A DNA stretch of 64,000 nt, from the NCBI GenBank assembly GCA_964602515.1, contig CAZRRJ010000004.1:62001-126000 (forward strand). The letters run 5' to 3'. Source of the DNA: Carboxylicivirga sp964602515. Its GTDB lineage: Bacteria > Bacteroidota > Bacteroidia > Bacteroidales > Marinilabiliaceae. Below, piece by piece: positions 33,683-41,169 of the stretch; the stretch's first letter is position 1; the number at the start of each line of letters is the position of its first letter. The position numbers and the translations under genes were made by a program. Under the pieces are notes generated by a model. That model was not told where the DNA came from, made no database searches, and was given only the letters and a program-made list of their open reading frames with translations.

Positions 33683-34390
33683 ATGCCTGTTAAAGAAAAA
33701 GATATTCAAATAGAACCTACTATAAAAGATATTTCTAAACTGTACAATATTCTTACTGATGAAGAAAAAGAGTACCTTTTAGAAAATCATACAACAGTAG
33801 ACTACAAGAAGAACGACATTATTTACCAGGAAGGAGAAAAACCAACAGGTTTACTTTGCCTTGGCCGTGGTAAGGTTAAGATCTTTAAAGAAGGTGTAGG
33901 ACGGCGCGAGCAAATTGTGCGTATGGCAACAGCACCTGACTTTATTGGTTATAGGGCACTTTTTGCAGAGGAAATGCATATAGCCAGCGCTGAAGTAATT
34001 GAGCCTTGTACTATTTTTTATGTGCCAAAAAAAGTGATTTACAAGCTAATGAAAACCAACCCAAGCCTATCTATGACATTTATTCGCTCATTTGCCAGCG
34101 AATTGGGGTTTGCACGTTACCGCACTGTTACTTTAACACAAAAGCATATTAGGGGACGATTAGCCGAAAGCTTATGTGTATTAAAAGATATATACGGCTT
34201 TGAGGAAGATGAACAAACGTTGGCCGTGTACTTATCGCGGGAAGACCTGGCTAATTTTTCGAATATGACAACTTCTAACGCTATTAGAACCCTTAGTTCA
34301 TTTGTAGATGAAAAGGTATTAGCTGTTAACGGTCGGGTAATTAAAATTTTAGATTCAGACACCTTGCAAAGAATATCACGCTTAGGCTAA
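33683..34390 (+). CDS. Crp/Fnr-family transcriptional regulator
   Basis: A 235-residue regulator with an N-terminal cyclic-nucleotide-binding-type domain (about 20-140; GEKPTGLLCLGRGKVKIF) and a C-terminal winged helix (about 160-230) whose recognition region reads LSREDLANFSNMTTSNAIRT. No cluster of Cys at the N-terminus is visible, so it is not an FNR-type iron-sulfur oxygen sensor by sequence. The signal is unknown. It is a single gene after nadE, with its own promoter box. Confidence 0.93.
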   Translation: MPVKEKDIQIEPTIKDISKLYNILTDEEKEYLLENHTTVDYKKNDIIYQEGEKPTGLLCLGRGKVKIFKEGVGRREQIVRMATAPDFIGYRALFAEEMHIASAEVIEPCTIFYVPKKVIYKLMKTNPSLSMTFIRSFASELGFARYRTVTLTQKHIRGRLAESLCVLKDIYGFEEDEQTLAVYLSREDLANFSNMTTSNAIRTLSSFVDEKVLAVNGRVIKILDSDTLQRISRLG

Positions 34391-34661
34391 TATATATCAT
34401 TTATACCAAGTAAGCCTGCAATGGAAATGTATACAGTAAATTATATTAACCTGTAGTTATTATACGGCATAAAATGTATCAACCAACATTATTAAAAAGC
34501 AAATTGTAACGGTACAGTAACAGGTTTAAGCTTCTTAACCCACCAAGTATTTACGCTCAATTCTTACTTTAGAACCTTATTTACATCTTTGTTTAAATAC
34601 AAAGTACCACCCGGGCTTATTATTTGCTAATTTTATTAAAACCAGTTGCTGGTTAAGAACC

Positions 34662-35020
34662 TTATTTGTACTATTGATTGCAAAAGTTGCTTGTTCCAGT
34701 TGCTTATTTGTACTATTGATTGCAAAAGTTGTTTGTTCCAGTTGCTTATTTGTACTATTGATTGTAAAAGTTGTTTGTTCCAGTTGCTTATTTGTACTAT
34801 TGATTGTAAAAGTTGTTTGTTCCAGTTGCTTATTTGTACTATTGATTGCAAAAGTTGTTTGTTCCAGTTGCTTATTTGTACTATTGATTGTAAAAGTTGT
34901 TTGTTCCAGTTGCTTATTTGTACTATTGATTGTAAAAGTTGTTTGTTCCAGTTGCTTATTTGTACTATTGATTGCAAAAGTTGTTTGTTCCAGTTGCTTA
35001 TTTGTACTATTGATTGCAAC
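34662..35020. repeat. 42-bp tandem repeat array, 8 full units plus a partial
   Basis: Eight head-to-tail 42-base units (34662-34997) followed by a broken ninth unit to about 35020. Units start TTATTTGTACTATTGATTG and are nearly identical. Two positions vary (C/T): one in every unit, and one only in the first. By unit the first variant reads C C T T C T T C C, so units 2-4 and 5-7 are the same triplet, a 126-bp higher-order repeat. Because 42 is divisible by 3 and no stop occurs, long ORFs open in several frames on both strands; they are artefacts of the repeat. Flank at 34639-34653 holds AACCAG-TTG-CTGGTT. The short spacing and absence of spacers rule out CRISPR. Confidence 0.95.
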
Positions 35021-35104
35021 AGCCGGATGTTACAAGGCCTTGGTTTAATACCAAATACATACAAGAGTATCCAGCGTTTATGATCGGAAATTTTAATATA
35101 ATCT

Positions 35105-35112
35105 TATCTTTG
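35105..35112 (+). promoter_or_regulatory. Predicted -7 box before the broken ORF and nuclease gene
   Basis: TATCTTTG, exact TAnnTTTG match, 16 bases before the ATG at 35128. No -33 TTTG at proper distance. Confidence 0.45.
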
Positions 35113-35127
35113 AAAAAAAGATAATTA

Positions 35128-35428
35128 ATGGTTCCATTAGATAAGGACTTACAAGAAGTTAAAGCAAATATTTAATGAATTTTGTGAAATAACAAAAAGA
35201 GTACTTCACTATCTACCAAATGTTTTAAGCAACTCGCAAGAAAAGAATAATTATATAATCTATTCGAGTGAAATAGCCGGAACTACAAAATATATTAGAC
35301 CAATAAATCAAAATCTTTTCCTTAATGATGTCAATGATTTTGACACAAAATTTAAACAACTGCAAAAGATTTTTATCAAAATTAAAACCAGGACAAAAAT
35401 AGTTGATGTGGAAAGAAAATGTTATTGA
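35128..35428 (+). pseudogene. Frameshifted ORF upstream of the nuclease gene
   Basis: ATG 35128 opens a frame that stops after 15 codons (TAA at 35173). The +1 frame is then open from 35141 to the TGA at 35426-35428 but has no start codon near its beginning. Joining the two by a one-base shift between about 35150 and 35172 gives a protein of about 99 residues with a mainly helical look (FNEFCEITKRVLHYLPNVL, then ending IKTRTKIVDVERKCY). The TGA overlaps the nuclease gene start by 23 bases, the pattern of translationally coupled genes. I do not recognise the family. It could be a recent mutation, a sequencing error, or a programmed shift. Confidence 0.55.
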
Positions 35429-35951
35429 TAAAATAATATATACAATTCAGCAATCAATTGGTGCAGGTCTTGATTTATTAGTGAATCCTAATAGTGCAAG
35501 AAAACATGTTGGAAATAGATTTGAAGAATTAATAAAGGTGATTTTTACCGAAATTGGAGTTGCTAATAAAATGATTGTATTACAAATACCATACAAAGCA
35601 GGAGAAGGAACAAAGACTTATAAATGTGAAAATGATTTGATTATATCTCCTTTTGAGAGTGTTAAATCCTCTTCTAATTCTCTTGATGAAAATGAGGTGG
35701 TTGTTTCGGTTAAAACAACATCAAAAGACCGCATGGGTAAAATGTTTATTGACAAAATATTACTTGAGCGATTTGTTGAGCATCCACAAAAAGTAATTGG
35801 TATTTTCTTAAATGATGTTCAAAGAAAAGAATCAGACAATATTAGCTTTACCCTTGTATCAGGTCTATTTATGGTGTATTCTAAATTTCTTACAGAATTA
35901 GAAGGTGTGTATTATCTTGACCCACCACCTAATGCGAATAAGAAACCATAG
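35406..35951 (+). CDS. Putative type II restriction endonuclease (PD-(D/E)XK-like)
   Basis: A 181-residue protein whose centre has the layout of a PD-(D/E)XK nuclease: an early helix with Glu (HVGNRFEELIKVIFTEIG), Asp77 in CENDLIISP, then a beta strand VVVSVKTTSKDR with Ser101-Val-Lys103 and Lys107-Asp108-Arg109. The SxK plus (K/R)(D/E)R pattern recalls enzymes of the CCGG-recognising group (Bse634I, NgoMIV, BsaWI); that is a family comparison from memory, not a search result. ATG 35406 is preferred to the TTG just before it. No methyltransferase gene is adjacent, so it is either an orphan or the remains of a restriction-modification system. The C-terminus (YYLDPPPNANKKP) looks complete. Confidence 0.5.
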   Translation: MWKENVIDKIIYTIQQSIGAGLDLLVNPNSARKHVGNRFEELIKVIFTEIGVANKMIVLQIPYKAGEGTKTYKCENDLIISPFESVKSSSNSLDENEVVVSVKTTSKDRMGKMFIDKILLERFVEHPQKVIGIFLNDVQRKESDNISFTLVSGLFMVYSKFLTELEGVYYLDPPPNANKKP

Positions 35952-36043
35952 ATATAACAAGACTGTGCCATAAGCGTTTATTTAACCTTACCAAACTCGC
36001 CTCACTTTTTTACTTATTCTCCTTTAATTTCACCTAACTTGCT

Positions 36044-36074
36044 TTTGAATTATCCGTTTTAAAAGCTATGTTTG
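36044..36074 (+). promoter_or_regulatory. Strong Bacteroidota promoter for the 93-aa gene
   Basis: TTTG (-33) at 36044-36047 and TATGTTTG (-7) at 36067-36074, spaced by 19 bases. Predicted start near 36080, leaving a leader of about 68 bases. Confidence 0.65.
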
Positions 36075-36147
36075 TAGTTCCTGAATTAAGTTAGCATGAT
36101 AAAAAAGATTATGAGACACTTTTTTTTATACTAATTTTATTAATGTA

Positions 36148-36429
36148 ATGAGTGATTTTAAAAATCTCCAGCCAAAGTCTTTAGCAACTGACAAATCCGG
36201 TCGCTTATTTGTACCTTTTTATATTAATAGCTATGAAGACTTAGGTATACTACTGGCTAATCTTAACACAAGTATTGATGTGTTGGCCGAGCATGAAAAG
36301 TTAATAGGCCGCCCTGATGGAGAAATCGGTTTGGCAATTGGCAGCATTACTACGGTACTAGAAAAATTATCAGGTGTTCTTTATGAAGATATGCACCTGC
36401 TGGATAAGTTAAAAGAGCTTAATAAGTAA
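36148..36429 (+). CDS. Conserved-looking 93-aa cytoplasmic protein, function unknown
   Basis: I do not recognise this protein. It has no signal peptide or membrane segment. The N-terminal third (SGRLFVPFYINSYEDLGILL) looks like a small beta-helix unit; the rest is helical with alternating hydrophobics (IGLAIGSITTVLEKLSGVLY) and a charged C-terminus (LDKLKELNK), which could pack as a helical hairpin. It is a single-gene unit: a good promoter upstream and a long terminator hairpin 20 bases downstream. That own transcription unit, plus ordinary codon use, argues that it is real. No function is suggested by the neighbours. Confidence 0.75.
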   Translation: MSDFKNLQPKSLATDKSGRLFVPFYINSYEDLGILLANLNTSIDVLAEHEKLIGRPDGEIGLAIGSITTVLEKLSGVLYEDMHLLDKLKELNK

Positions 36430-36449
36430 TTTAAAATTATTACAATTAC

Positions 36450-36495
36450 AGGAAAAAGGCTGTGTTAAAATTACTTTTAGCACAGCTTTTTTCCT
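36450..36495. terminator. Long bidirectional terminator after the 93-aa gene
   Basis: A 21-bp imperfect stem (36450-36470 with 36475-36495), containing GGCTGTGTTAAAA opposite TTTTAGCACAGCT with G-U pairs, four-base loop, and T/A-rich ends. It can act in both directions. Confidence 0.8.
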
Positions 36496-36542
36496 GTAAG
36501 CAGGTATTTATACCGTTTTTTTAGTACGTAACATTTTATTAC

Positions 36543-36573
36543 CCCTCCCCCCGTAGAGCCGGGGTAATCCCCT
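36543..36573. repeat. GC-rich hairpin element, copy 1
   Basis: A short GC-rich block in AT-rich intergenic DNA: CCCCG (36549-36553) pairs with CGGGG (36560-36564), then GTAATCCCC. A related block lies at 41563-41613, giving the shared pattern CTCCCC...AGCCGnGGTAnTCC. The two flank the lipoprotein/peptidase cluster. Could be a REP-like element; the copy number cannot be judged here. Confidence 0.4.
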
Positions 36574-36610
36574 GTTGCAAACCAGTCTTGCGTCTTATGT
36601 TTTGCGTCTT

Positions 36611-36943
36611 CTATTCAATTAACATAGCACCATTTTCATTTATTTTTAGCCTTAAGTTTTGGTTTGCTCCCTGTATATGAACTTCTGCTTTTATTTGCAG
36701 TTCCGACTCGGTGTAAGCTACTACAGGATAAATGCCTTTAATAATGCTTACTGCTTTTGTGCACGAACCAGTTTTTAACCCGTAAAACAAAAGCGTATCA
36801 ATTTGCAGCGTATCTATGGTTTCAAAATATTTGCTACACACCAAAATATTGTAACTACCAGGCTCCGTTGCCTCCTCTTCACAACTAATAATCCAACACA
36901 AACTAATTGCTGCTAAAAATAGCTTTACTGTTACTTGCTTCAT
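36611..36943 (-). CDS. Small lipoprotein, unknown function
   Basis: A 110-residue predicted lipoprotein: signal with lipobox IISC (Cys21), acidic start after the Cys (EEEATEPG), then a short beta-rich domain with a Cys pair (ILVCSKYF and TGSCTKAV) that could form a disulfide. The ending NLRLKINENGAMLIE looks like a final beta strand. I do not recognise the family. The gene overlaps the end of the upstream C11 protease gene by 41 bases, so the two are cotranscribed and translationally coupled; a role as inhibitor or partner of that protease is possible but unproven. Confidence 0.7.
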   Translation of the reverse strand: MKQVTVKLFLAAISLCWIISCEEEATEPGSYNILVCSKYFETIDTLQIDTLLFYGLKTGSCTKAVSIIKGIYPVVAYTESELQIKAEVHIQGANQNLRLKINENGAMLIE

Positions 36944-38186
36944 ACCATAATAGATTTTTATAGTATTGTTCTATCTCTTTTCTTGTTTCGTAAAACTGTG
37001 GAATATACACCGATAGGCCATTGCATTTTTCTAGCGATAAGGCACCAAGTATAAATGGCGTATGAGCTTCGTAAATAACTGTCTTATCCCAAATGGTTTT
37101 AAAGTTTGAAAACAGGTCTGTTTGTTTGTTATGTTCACATGCCTTTTGAGTAAAGTCGTATAGGTCAAACAAAAATTCTACTTTAAGCCTGTCAAATTGC
37201 TGCAAGTTGTTTTTGTTGTATAAGGCTCCTTCTTTTGAAATGTCGATATTGCTTATTTTCTTGGCAAATTGTGTGCGATAAAAGGATGCCAATTCCCCTA
37301 AGTTGCTTGTTTTTATAACAGAAACCGATGAGGAACTTAATATGCCTTTTTGTGCTAAATAAAATTCGTGTTTTTGCCGTGCTATTGTTACGGGGTTGAA
37401 ATTATTGGCTAACAAGCCGGGCATTATGTGATGATAAGGAAAGCCTGCCGACAATACTTCTGTTGGCGAACTAATGATGTAGTCGCATACGTTTTTTAAT
37501 TCATAAGCTACTTCGATTGTACCCATAAAGCAGGCATCAAATAAGAGGTAATGAAAATGATAGCCTGACAATACATTAGCCATTTCTTTTATGTCCATTT
37601 CCTTATGTTGATTGGCTTTGGGAAAGTTTTCATCAAGCCCGAAGGATTTTAGCTTCTTAACACTTGTTGTATCTACAATTTTATCCCTATCGGAGTAAAG
37701 TGATACTTCGGGCGGAAGCCATGCATTACCGTGCGACCAAAGTACCAGGCCTTTTGATTGGTATTGCCTTCCTGTTAATTCGCCCATATCGCTCAATACC
37801 CGGGCAAGTGTTTGGGCATTAGCTGAATTCATTTCGGGATACACTTTTAATATCTCCGATTTAATTTGGCTTGTTGTGTCAGGTACAATTCTCATTAAGT
37901 AAGGGTGCGAAGGCTTGCCATTGGCACCCCTGTCGATAAAAACCAATACCTCGTTGTTTGCAGTACCTGTATCAGCAAGCCCTTGTTCCATTTCGTTAAT
38001 GTCGTTAATGGCAAAATAGTCGAGGTTATTATCGGCTATCATATAAACCAATAGTTGCCTGCCTTGCTTTTGGAGAGGCTCATTGTAATCTTTTTCACAT
38101 GAGCTAATGAATACTATAAGCAATAGCAGACACATCATTTCTGTAATATGTTTGATATTAAATATCTTTGCTTTAGTTTGCGCCAT
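36903..38186 (-). CDS. Clostripain-family (C11) cysteine protease lipoprotein
   Basis: A 427-residue predicted surface or periplasmic lipoprotein (lipobox ISSC, Cys30) with a caspase-like C11 peptidase domain. The opening strand LLVYMIADNNLDYFA is characteristic; catalytic His152 lies in LWSHGNAW and Cys219 in LLFDACFMGTIEVAYEL, followed by SPTEVLSAGFPY. C11 enzymes cut after Arg or Lys and often self-activate; no obvious prodomain is seen after the Cys lipid anchor. The C-terminus reaches into the next gene. It sits in a run of secreted lipoproteins on the minus strand. A start at the methionines near residue 17 is an alternative that keeps the lipobox. Confidence 0.88.
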   Translation of the reverse strand: MAQTKAKIFNIKHITEMMCLLLLIVFISSCEKDYNEPLQKQGRQLLVYMIADNNLDYFAINDINEMEQGLADTGTANNEVLVFIDRGANGKPSHPYLMRIVPDTTSQIKSEILKVYPEMNSANAQTLARVLSDMGELTGRQYQSKGLVLWSHGNAWLPPEVSLYSDRDKIVDTTSVKKLKSFGLDENFPKANQHKEMDIKEMANVLSGYHFHYLLFDACFMGTIEVAYELKNVCDYIISSPTEVLSAGFPYHHIMPGLLANNFNPVTIARQKHEFYLAQKGILSSSSVSVIKTSNLGELASFYRTQFAKKISNIDISKEGALYNKNNLQQFDRLKVEFLFDLYDFTQKACEHNKQTDLFSNFKTIWDKTVIYEAHTPFILGALSLEKCNGLSVYIPQFYETRKEIEQYYKNLLWYEASNSKAIFSSN

Positions 38187-38353
38187 TTTATATAGTCAAA
38201 TTCAGAAATTAACTTAGTAAAGATTCCATTTAGACTATCTTCCGGTAGCTTAGTATTGTTTTTGCGTTCGCCATTATTGTGATGTGGAAGTACAACATAG
38301 TAAAACACTTGCCGTAAAAGCGAATGTTGTTTCCTTTTTCACAATTTATAATT

Positions 38354-38986
38354 TTAGGGTATTATTGTAATAGTCCGGGTCGAGTCCTTTAATACTGTGC
38401 CGTCTTCAAATCTTAATGTTAAATAAAACTTACCAGTGAAAGTAGCATTTGGAGCTTTCTTTAATGTTAAAAAGTTAGAATTATAACAAATTGTACCTCC
38501 ATTGTAAGCTGAGGGTGCAATTTCCTTATTAAATGCTTCGACTAATGATGGTTGAATTGATTTTTCGTTGTTGTAGTAAGCTAAAAAATACTTTGAGAGA
38601 TTTTCGTTCGCTGCTGTTGTATCAAATTTTGAATTGCTGCTAATTTCTACTTCTACAATTTTATTTGCTAACTCAGGAAGTCCCGCATAGGTAGCGGCAT
38701 ATGCTGATGTTATAAATGATGTATTTTTTAGACCGGACACCAATAATATTTCAGGAAACTTGATTTCAATACCCCAAGCGTTCCAAACTATAGTATCGTT
38801 ATTATTTACAGCATTATCGTTTATTGCTAAATACTCACCTGTTCCACAATTGGGCTCAACGGCTTTATAAGTTAAATGAACATTTTTAATATTTAACTTA
38901 CTCAACTCAAAATAATCTATATGCTCAGGGCAGGCAGTAAGCCCAAACAACATTAGAAACAGTAATAAATAGTTTAAAATTTTCAT
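38354..38986 (-). CDS. Duplicated lipoprotein, copy 1
   Basis: A 210-residue lipoprotein (lipobox LTAC, Cys19). The first 19 residues (MKILNYLLLFLMLFGLTAC) match the next gene exactly, and the C-terminal strand pair (TFTGKFYLTLRFEDGTVLKD) is nearly the same, while the middle differs strongly. It contains NDTIVWNAWGIEIKF, matching NDTIVWNEFAIWLNF of the paralogue. The family may correspond to DUF5034-type Bacteroidota lipoproteins, a tentative memory. The function is unknown. It arose by tandem duplication together with the end of the upstream gene (see the remnant at 39046). Confidence 0.75.
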   Translation of the reverse strand: MKILNYLLLFLMLFGLTACPEHIDYFELSKLNIKNVHLTYKAVEPNCGTGEYLAINDNAVNNNDTIVWNAWGIEIKFPEILLVSGLKNTSFITSAYAATYAGLPELANKIVEVEISSNSKFDTTAANENLSKYFLAYYNNEKSIQPSLVEAFNKEIAPSAYNGGTICYNSNFLTLKKAPNATFTGKFYLTLRFEDGTVLKDSTRTITIIP

Positions 38987-39078
38987 GGTTGTCTGTAATT
39001 TAAGAGGAGCTGGAAATCAACTCCCCTGGTAAGATTTTATAAAGATTAGTCGTACACTTTTACAAATGTTATAAACCA
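38926..39078. repeat. 153-bp direct repeat, copy 1
   Basis: Matches 39598-39750 with a single difference (C/T in the CGTAC/CGTAT codon region), offset 672 bases. It spans the signal-peptide coding start of the lipoprotein gene, its leader, and the last codons of the gene upstream. Copies this similar indicate a recent duplication or ongoing gene conversion. Confidence 0.9.
39046..39078 (-). pseudogene. Duplicated tail remnant of the papain-like lipoprotein gene
   Basis: These 33 bases encode WFITFVKVYD and a stop, the exact C-terminus of the papain-like lipoprotein at 39718, but with no gene in front. The fragment shows that the duplicated unit was the end of that gene plus the lipoprotein gene. 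Confidence 0.75.
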
Positions 39079-39085
39079 CAATACT

Positions 39086-39658
39086 CTATGGTAATATAGT
39101 TATGGTTTGGGTCGAGTCCTTTAATATTGTGCCGTCTTCAAGCTCTAGCGAAATATAAAACTTACCAGTAAAAGTAGCACTTGGAGCATCTTTTAGTTTT
39201 AGGTAATTTTTACTTATTGTATTGTCTACTGTTATCCATTGTTCTTCAAAGTTTACTAATGACATAATATTTAAACATTCAATAGTTTCTTCATAAAGCT
39301 CTTTGTACCTGTAAGTGATAAAATTATTTTGCAAATCAAGTTGATTGATATTATCCATTATTGTAATCCCTACAATAGGCGAAGTAGCAATATAGCCTGA
39401 TGAACGAGCTGCATATACTACATTGCTGTTATTTTTTAAAAATGCTAATCCTGATAGATCCTTAGCGGTTTTAAAGTTGAGCCATATTGCAAACTCATTC
39501 CATACTATTGTGTCGTTTTTACTTAATACTTTACAACTATCACTTTCAACAGGTTGAGCACTAAAAGAATCAATTGTATAAAATATATCCCCTGGCCCAG
39601 GGCAGGCAGTAAGCCCAAACAACATTAGAAACAGTAATAAATAGTTTAAAATTTTCAT
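39086..39658 (-). CDS. Duplicated lipoprotein, copy 2
   Basis: A 190-residue lipoprotein with the same signal and lipobox as its neighbour (Cys19), a diverged middle (about residues 20-145) and the conserved C-terminal strands TFTGKFYISLELEDGTILKD. The middle contains NDTIVWNEFAIWLNFK. The function is unknown; the pattern of identical ends and different centres may reflect conversion at the ends or diversification of the exposed part. It follows the papain-like lipoprotein gene by 59 bases on the same strand. Confidence 0.75.
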   Translation of the reverse strand: MKILNYLLLFLMLFGLTACPGPGDIFYTIDSFSAQPVESDSCKVLSKNDTIVWNEFAIWLNFKTAKDLSGLAFLKNNSNVVYAARSSGYIATSPIVGITIMDNINQLDLQNNFITYRYKELYEETIECLNIMSLVNFEEQWITVDNTISKNYLKLKDAPSATFTGKFYISLELEDGTILKDSTQTITILP

Positions 39659-39750
39659 GGTTGTCTGTAATTTAAGAGGAGCTGGAAATCAACTCCCCTG
39701 GTAAGATTTTATAAAGATTAGTCGTATACTTTTACAAATGTTATAAACCA
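39598..39750. repeat. 153-bp direct repeat, copy 2
   Basis: Partner of 38926-39078, 672 bases away, one mismatch. Its right part is the true 3' end of the papain-like lipoprotein gene, so this is probably the parental arrangement. Confidence 0.9.
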
Positions 39751-41169
39751 AGATGAACGATGGTAATGGTTGTTCTTTGGTATTTTAAGTGAACCGTTAT
39801 CCTGGCAAGCAAAGTAATAGTTACGCCAAAATATATTCCCTGTTCTATAACAGCCATACCCAACTTTCCAGTGCATCTGCCTTCCAGCAGTAGTTAAAAT
39901 AACAATGGGATTCTTCTTATGCCTTATATGGTCAAGCGCATTCCACCTGCCTGTAGAATAATATGGATTAATCCATATAGAAGAGGTTGCTTTGCGCATA
40001 GAAATACACATCTCTTTTGGAAACATTGGTTTTGCTCCTAAAGTACGGCAAGTCCAACCGATTGGTCCTAATGTGCTTGCCCAACTTTCGAAATGACTGT
40101 ATTTACTACCTCCTTTTCTAACATGATAAATCCAATCCATAGTCCATGGGCCACACCATTCTCTATCAGAAGTACCCGGTGCAATGTATCTACCTCCTCT
40201 ATTAGTGAAATCCTTTTTATATTCAGGCAATTCATACTTATATGTTGTTTTGTCTATAAATATACTTCTAAACCGTCTCCACCATCTGCCAAAAAATTTA
40301 GAGTCAGAAGTTAACTCTTCATCTGTTACAACTAACAACGAGTCGGCGTACTCTTCCATTACTTCCCAAAATGCATCACGTTCGGCATGCTCAATCTCCA
40401 GCGCTTTGTGCAATGAATCAACTTGTTGGTCTAACGACAAAGTGGCTTCTTCCTCAATTTCTTTTTTTAGGCTTTCATCTGCAATAGAATCAGTGTCAAC
40501 AATAAACTCCTGCTCTTGACTTTTTAATGCTTCTACCACTTCATCTAAAATTTCCTCATCACTTAATTCGGTTATTCCCTCTACCGTTTCGCCTGTTTCA
40601 GGGTCAATTACAGCAGTAGGAGTATCGCCCGATTTTCCTACTACTCCCATATACATATTGCCTGCCCAGTCGGTAATAAATGTAGAACCTGCCCCTGCCT
40701 TAGAGTAGAGTGCACTATAATCCCTAACAGTGCCACGTACTTCTTGTAGTACAGTAGCTGCTTTTTTCTTTGCCATTACCATTACCGAACCTACTTCCTG
40801 CCCTTCTGCATTTTTGTAAAAAAATTCGTAGTATTTAGGTTTTGAATCAAAACCGTATATCACAACAGGTTGTTTTGAAAGCGAGTGTCCTTCCCAGTTC
40901 ATTTCTTCCACAAAGCCTACACCATCTGCTTCTATCATGGCAATTCTACGAGCCAGATTGTAATTAAGAATTTCCTTATCGTTATCAAATTTCGATAGTG
41001 TTACGCTATCGGTGTAAGGGATATTTAAGAAAGAATTTTCTGTTGTTTTTGAAATGGTTTGATTTATAATCGTTGGGTTTTCTAATTCGTTTTTACTACA
41101 CGATATAAACATTAGCCCTAATAACATTGCTACTAATGTGCAATACCATATAAACTGTTTTGTTTTCAT
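39718..41169 (-). CDS. Lipoprotein with papain-like C-terminal domain
   Basis: A 483-residue lipoprotein (signal MKTKQFIWYC..., lipobox FISC, Cys24). The N-terminal part (about 35-160) resembles prodomain-type folds of secreted cysteine proteases (PVVIYGFDSKPKYYEFFY). Then comes an acidic, Glu/Asp-rich helical stretch (about 190-290), and a C-terminal domain with Cys339 in EWCGPWTMDWIYH and His433 in QMHWKVGYG followed by NYYFACQDNGSL, the order expected of a papain-like enzyme. The domain has extra aromatic and Cys residues. ATG 41169 was chosen because the lipobox is then correctly placed; ATG 41214 would add 15 residues. Activity is inferred, and I do not recognise a named family. Confidence 0.7.
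   Translation of the reverse strand: MKTKQFIWYCTLVAMLLGLMFISCSKNELENPTIINQTISKTTENSFLNIPYTDSVTLSKFDNDKEILNYNLARRIAMIEADGVGFVEEMNWEGHSLSKQPVVIYGFDSKPKYYEFFYKNAEGQEVGSVMVMAKKKAATVLQEVRGTVRDYSALYSKAGAGSTFITDWAGNMYMGVVGKSGDTPTAVIDPETGETVEGITELSDEEILDEVVEALKSQEQEFIVDTDSIADESLKKEIEEEATLSLDQQVDSLHKALEIEHAERDAFWEVMEEYADSLLVVTDEELTSDSKFFGRWWRRFRSIFIDKTTYKYELPEYKKDFTNRGGRYIAPGTSDREWCGPWTMDWIYHVRKGGSKYSHFESWASTLGPIGWTCRTLGAKPMFPKEMCISMRKATSSIWINPYYSTGRWNALDHIRHKKNPIVILTTAGRQMHWKVGYGCYRTGNIFWRNYYFACQDNGSLKIPKNNHYHRSSWFITFVKVYD

Noticed and set aside
34662..35020. CRISPR array.
   Set aside because: Units are contiguous with no unique spacers and no cas genes are near.
34636..35083. Long ORFs on both strands through the 42-bp array.
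   Set aside because: They open only because the unit is a multiple of 3 bases without stops in several frames; no start signal, promoter or plausible protein is seen.
35406..35951. Toxin-antitoxin interpretation of the overlapping ORFs.
   Set aside because: The first ORF is broken by frameshift and neither protein shows a known toxin or antitoxin motif; the nuclease-like motif is a better clue.
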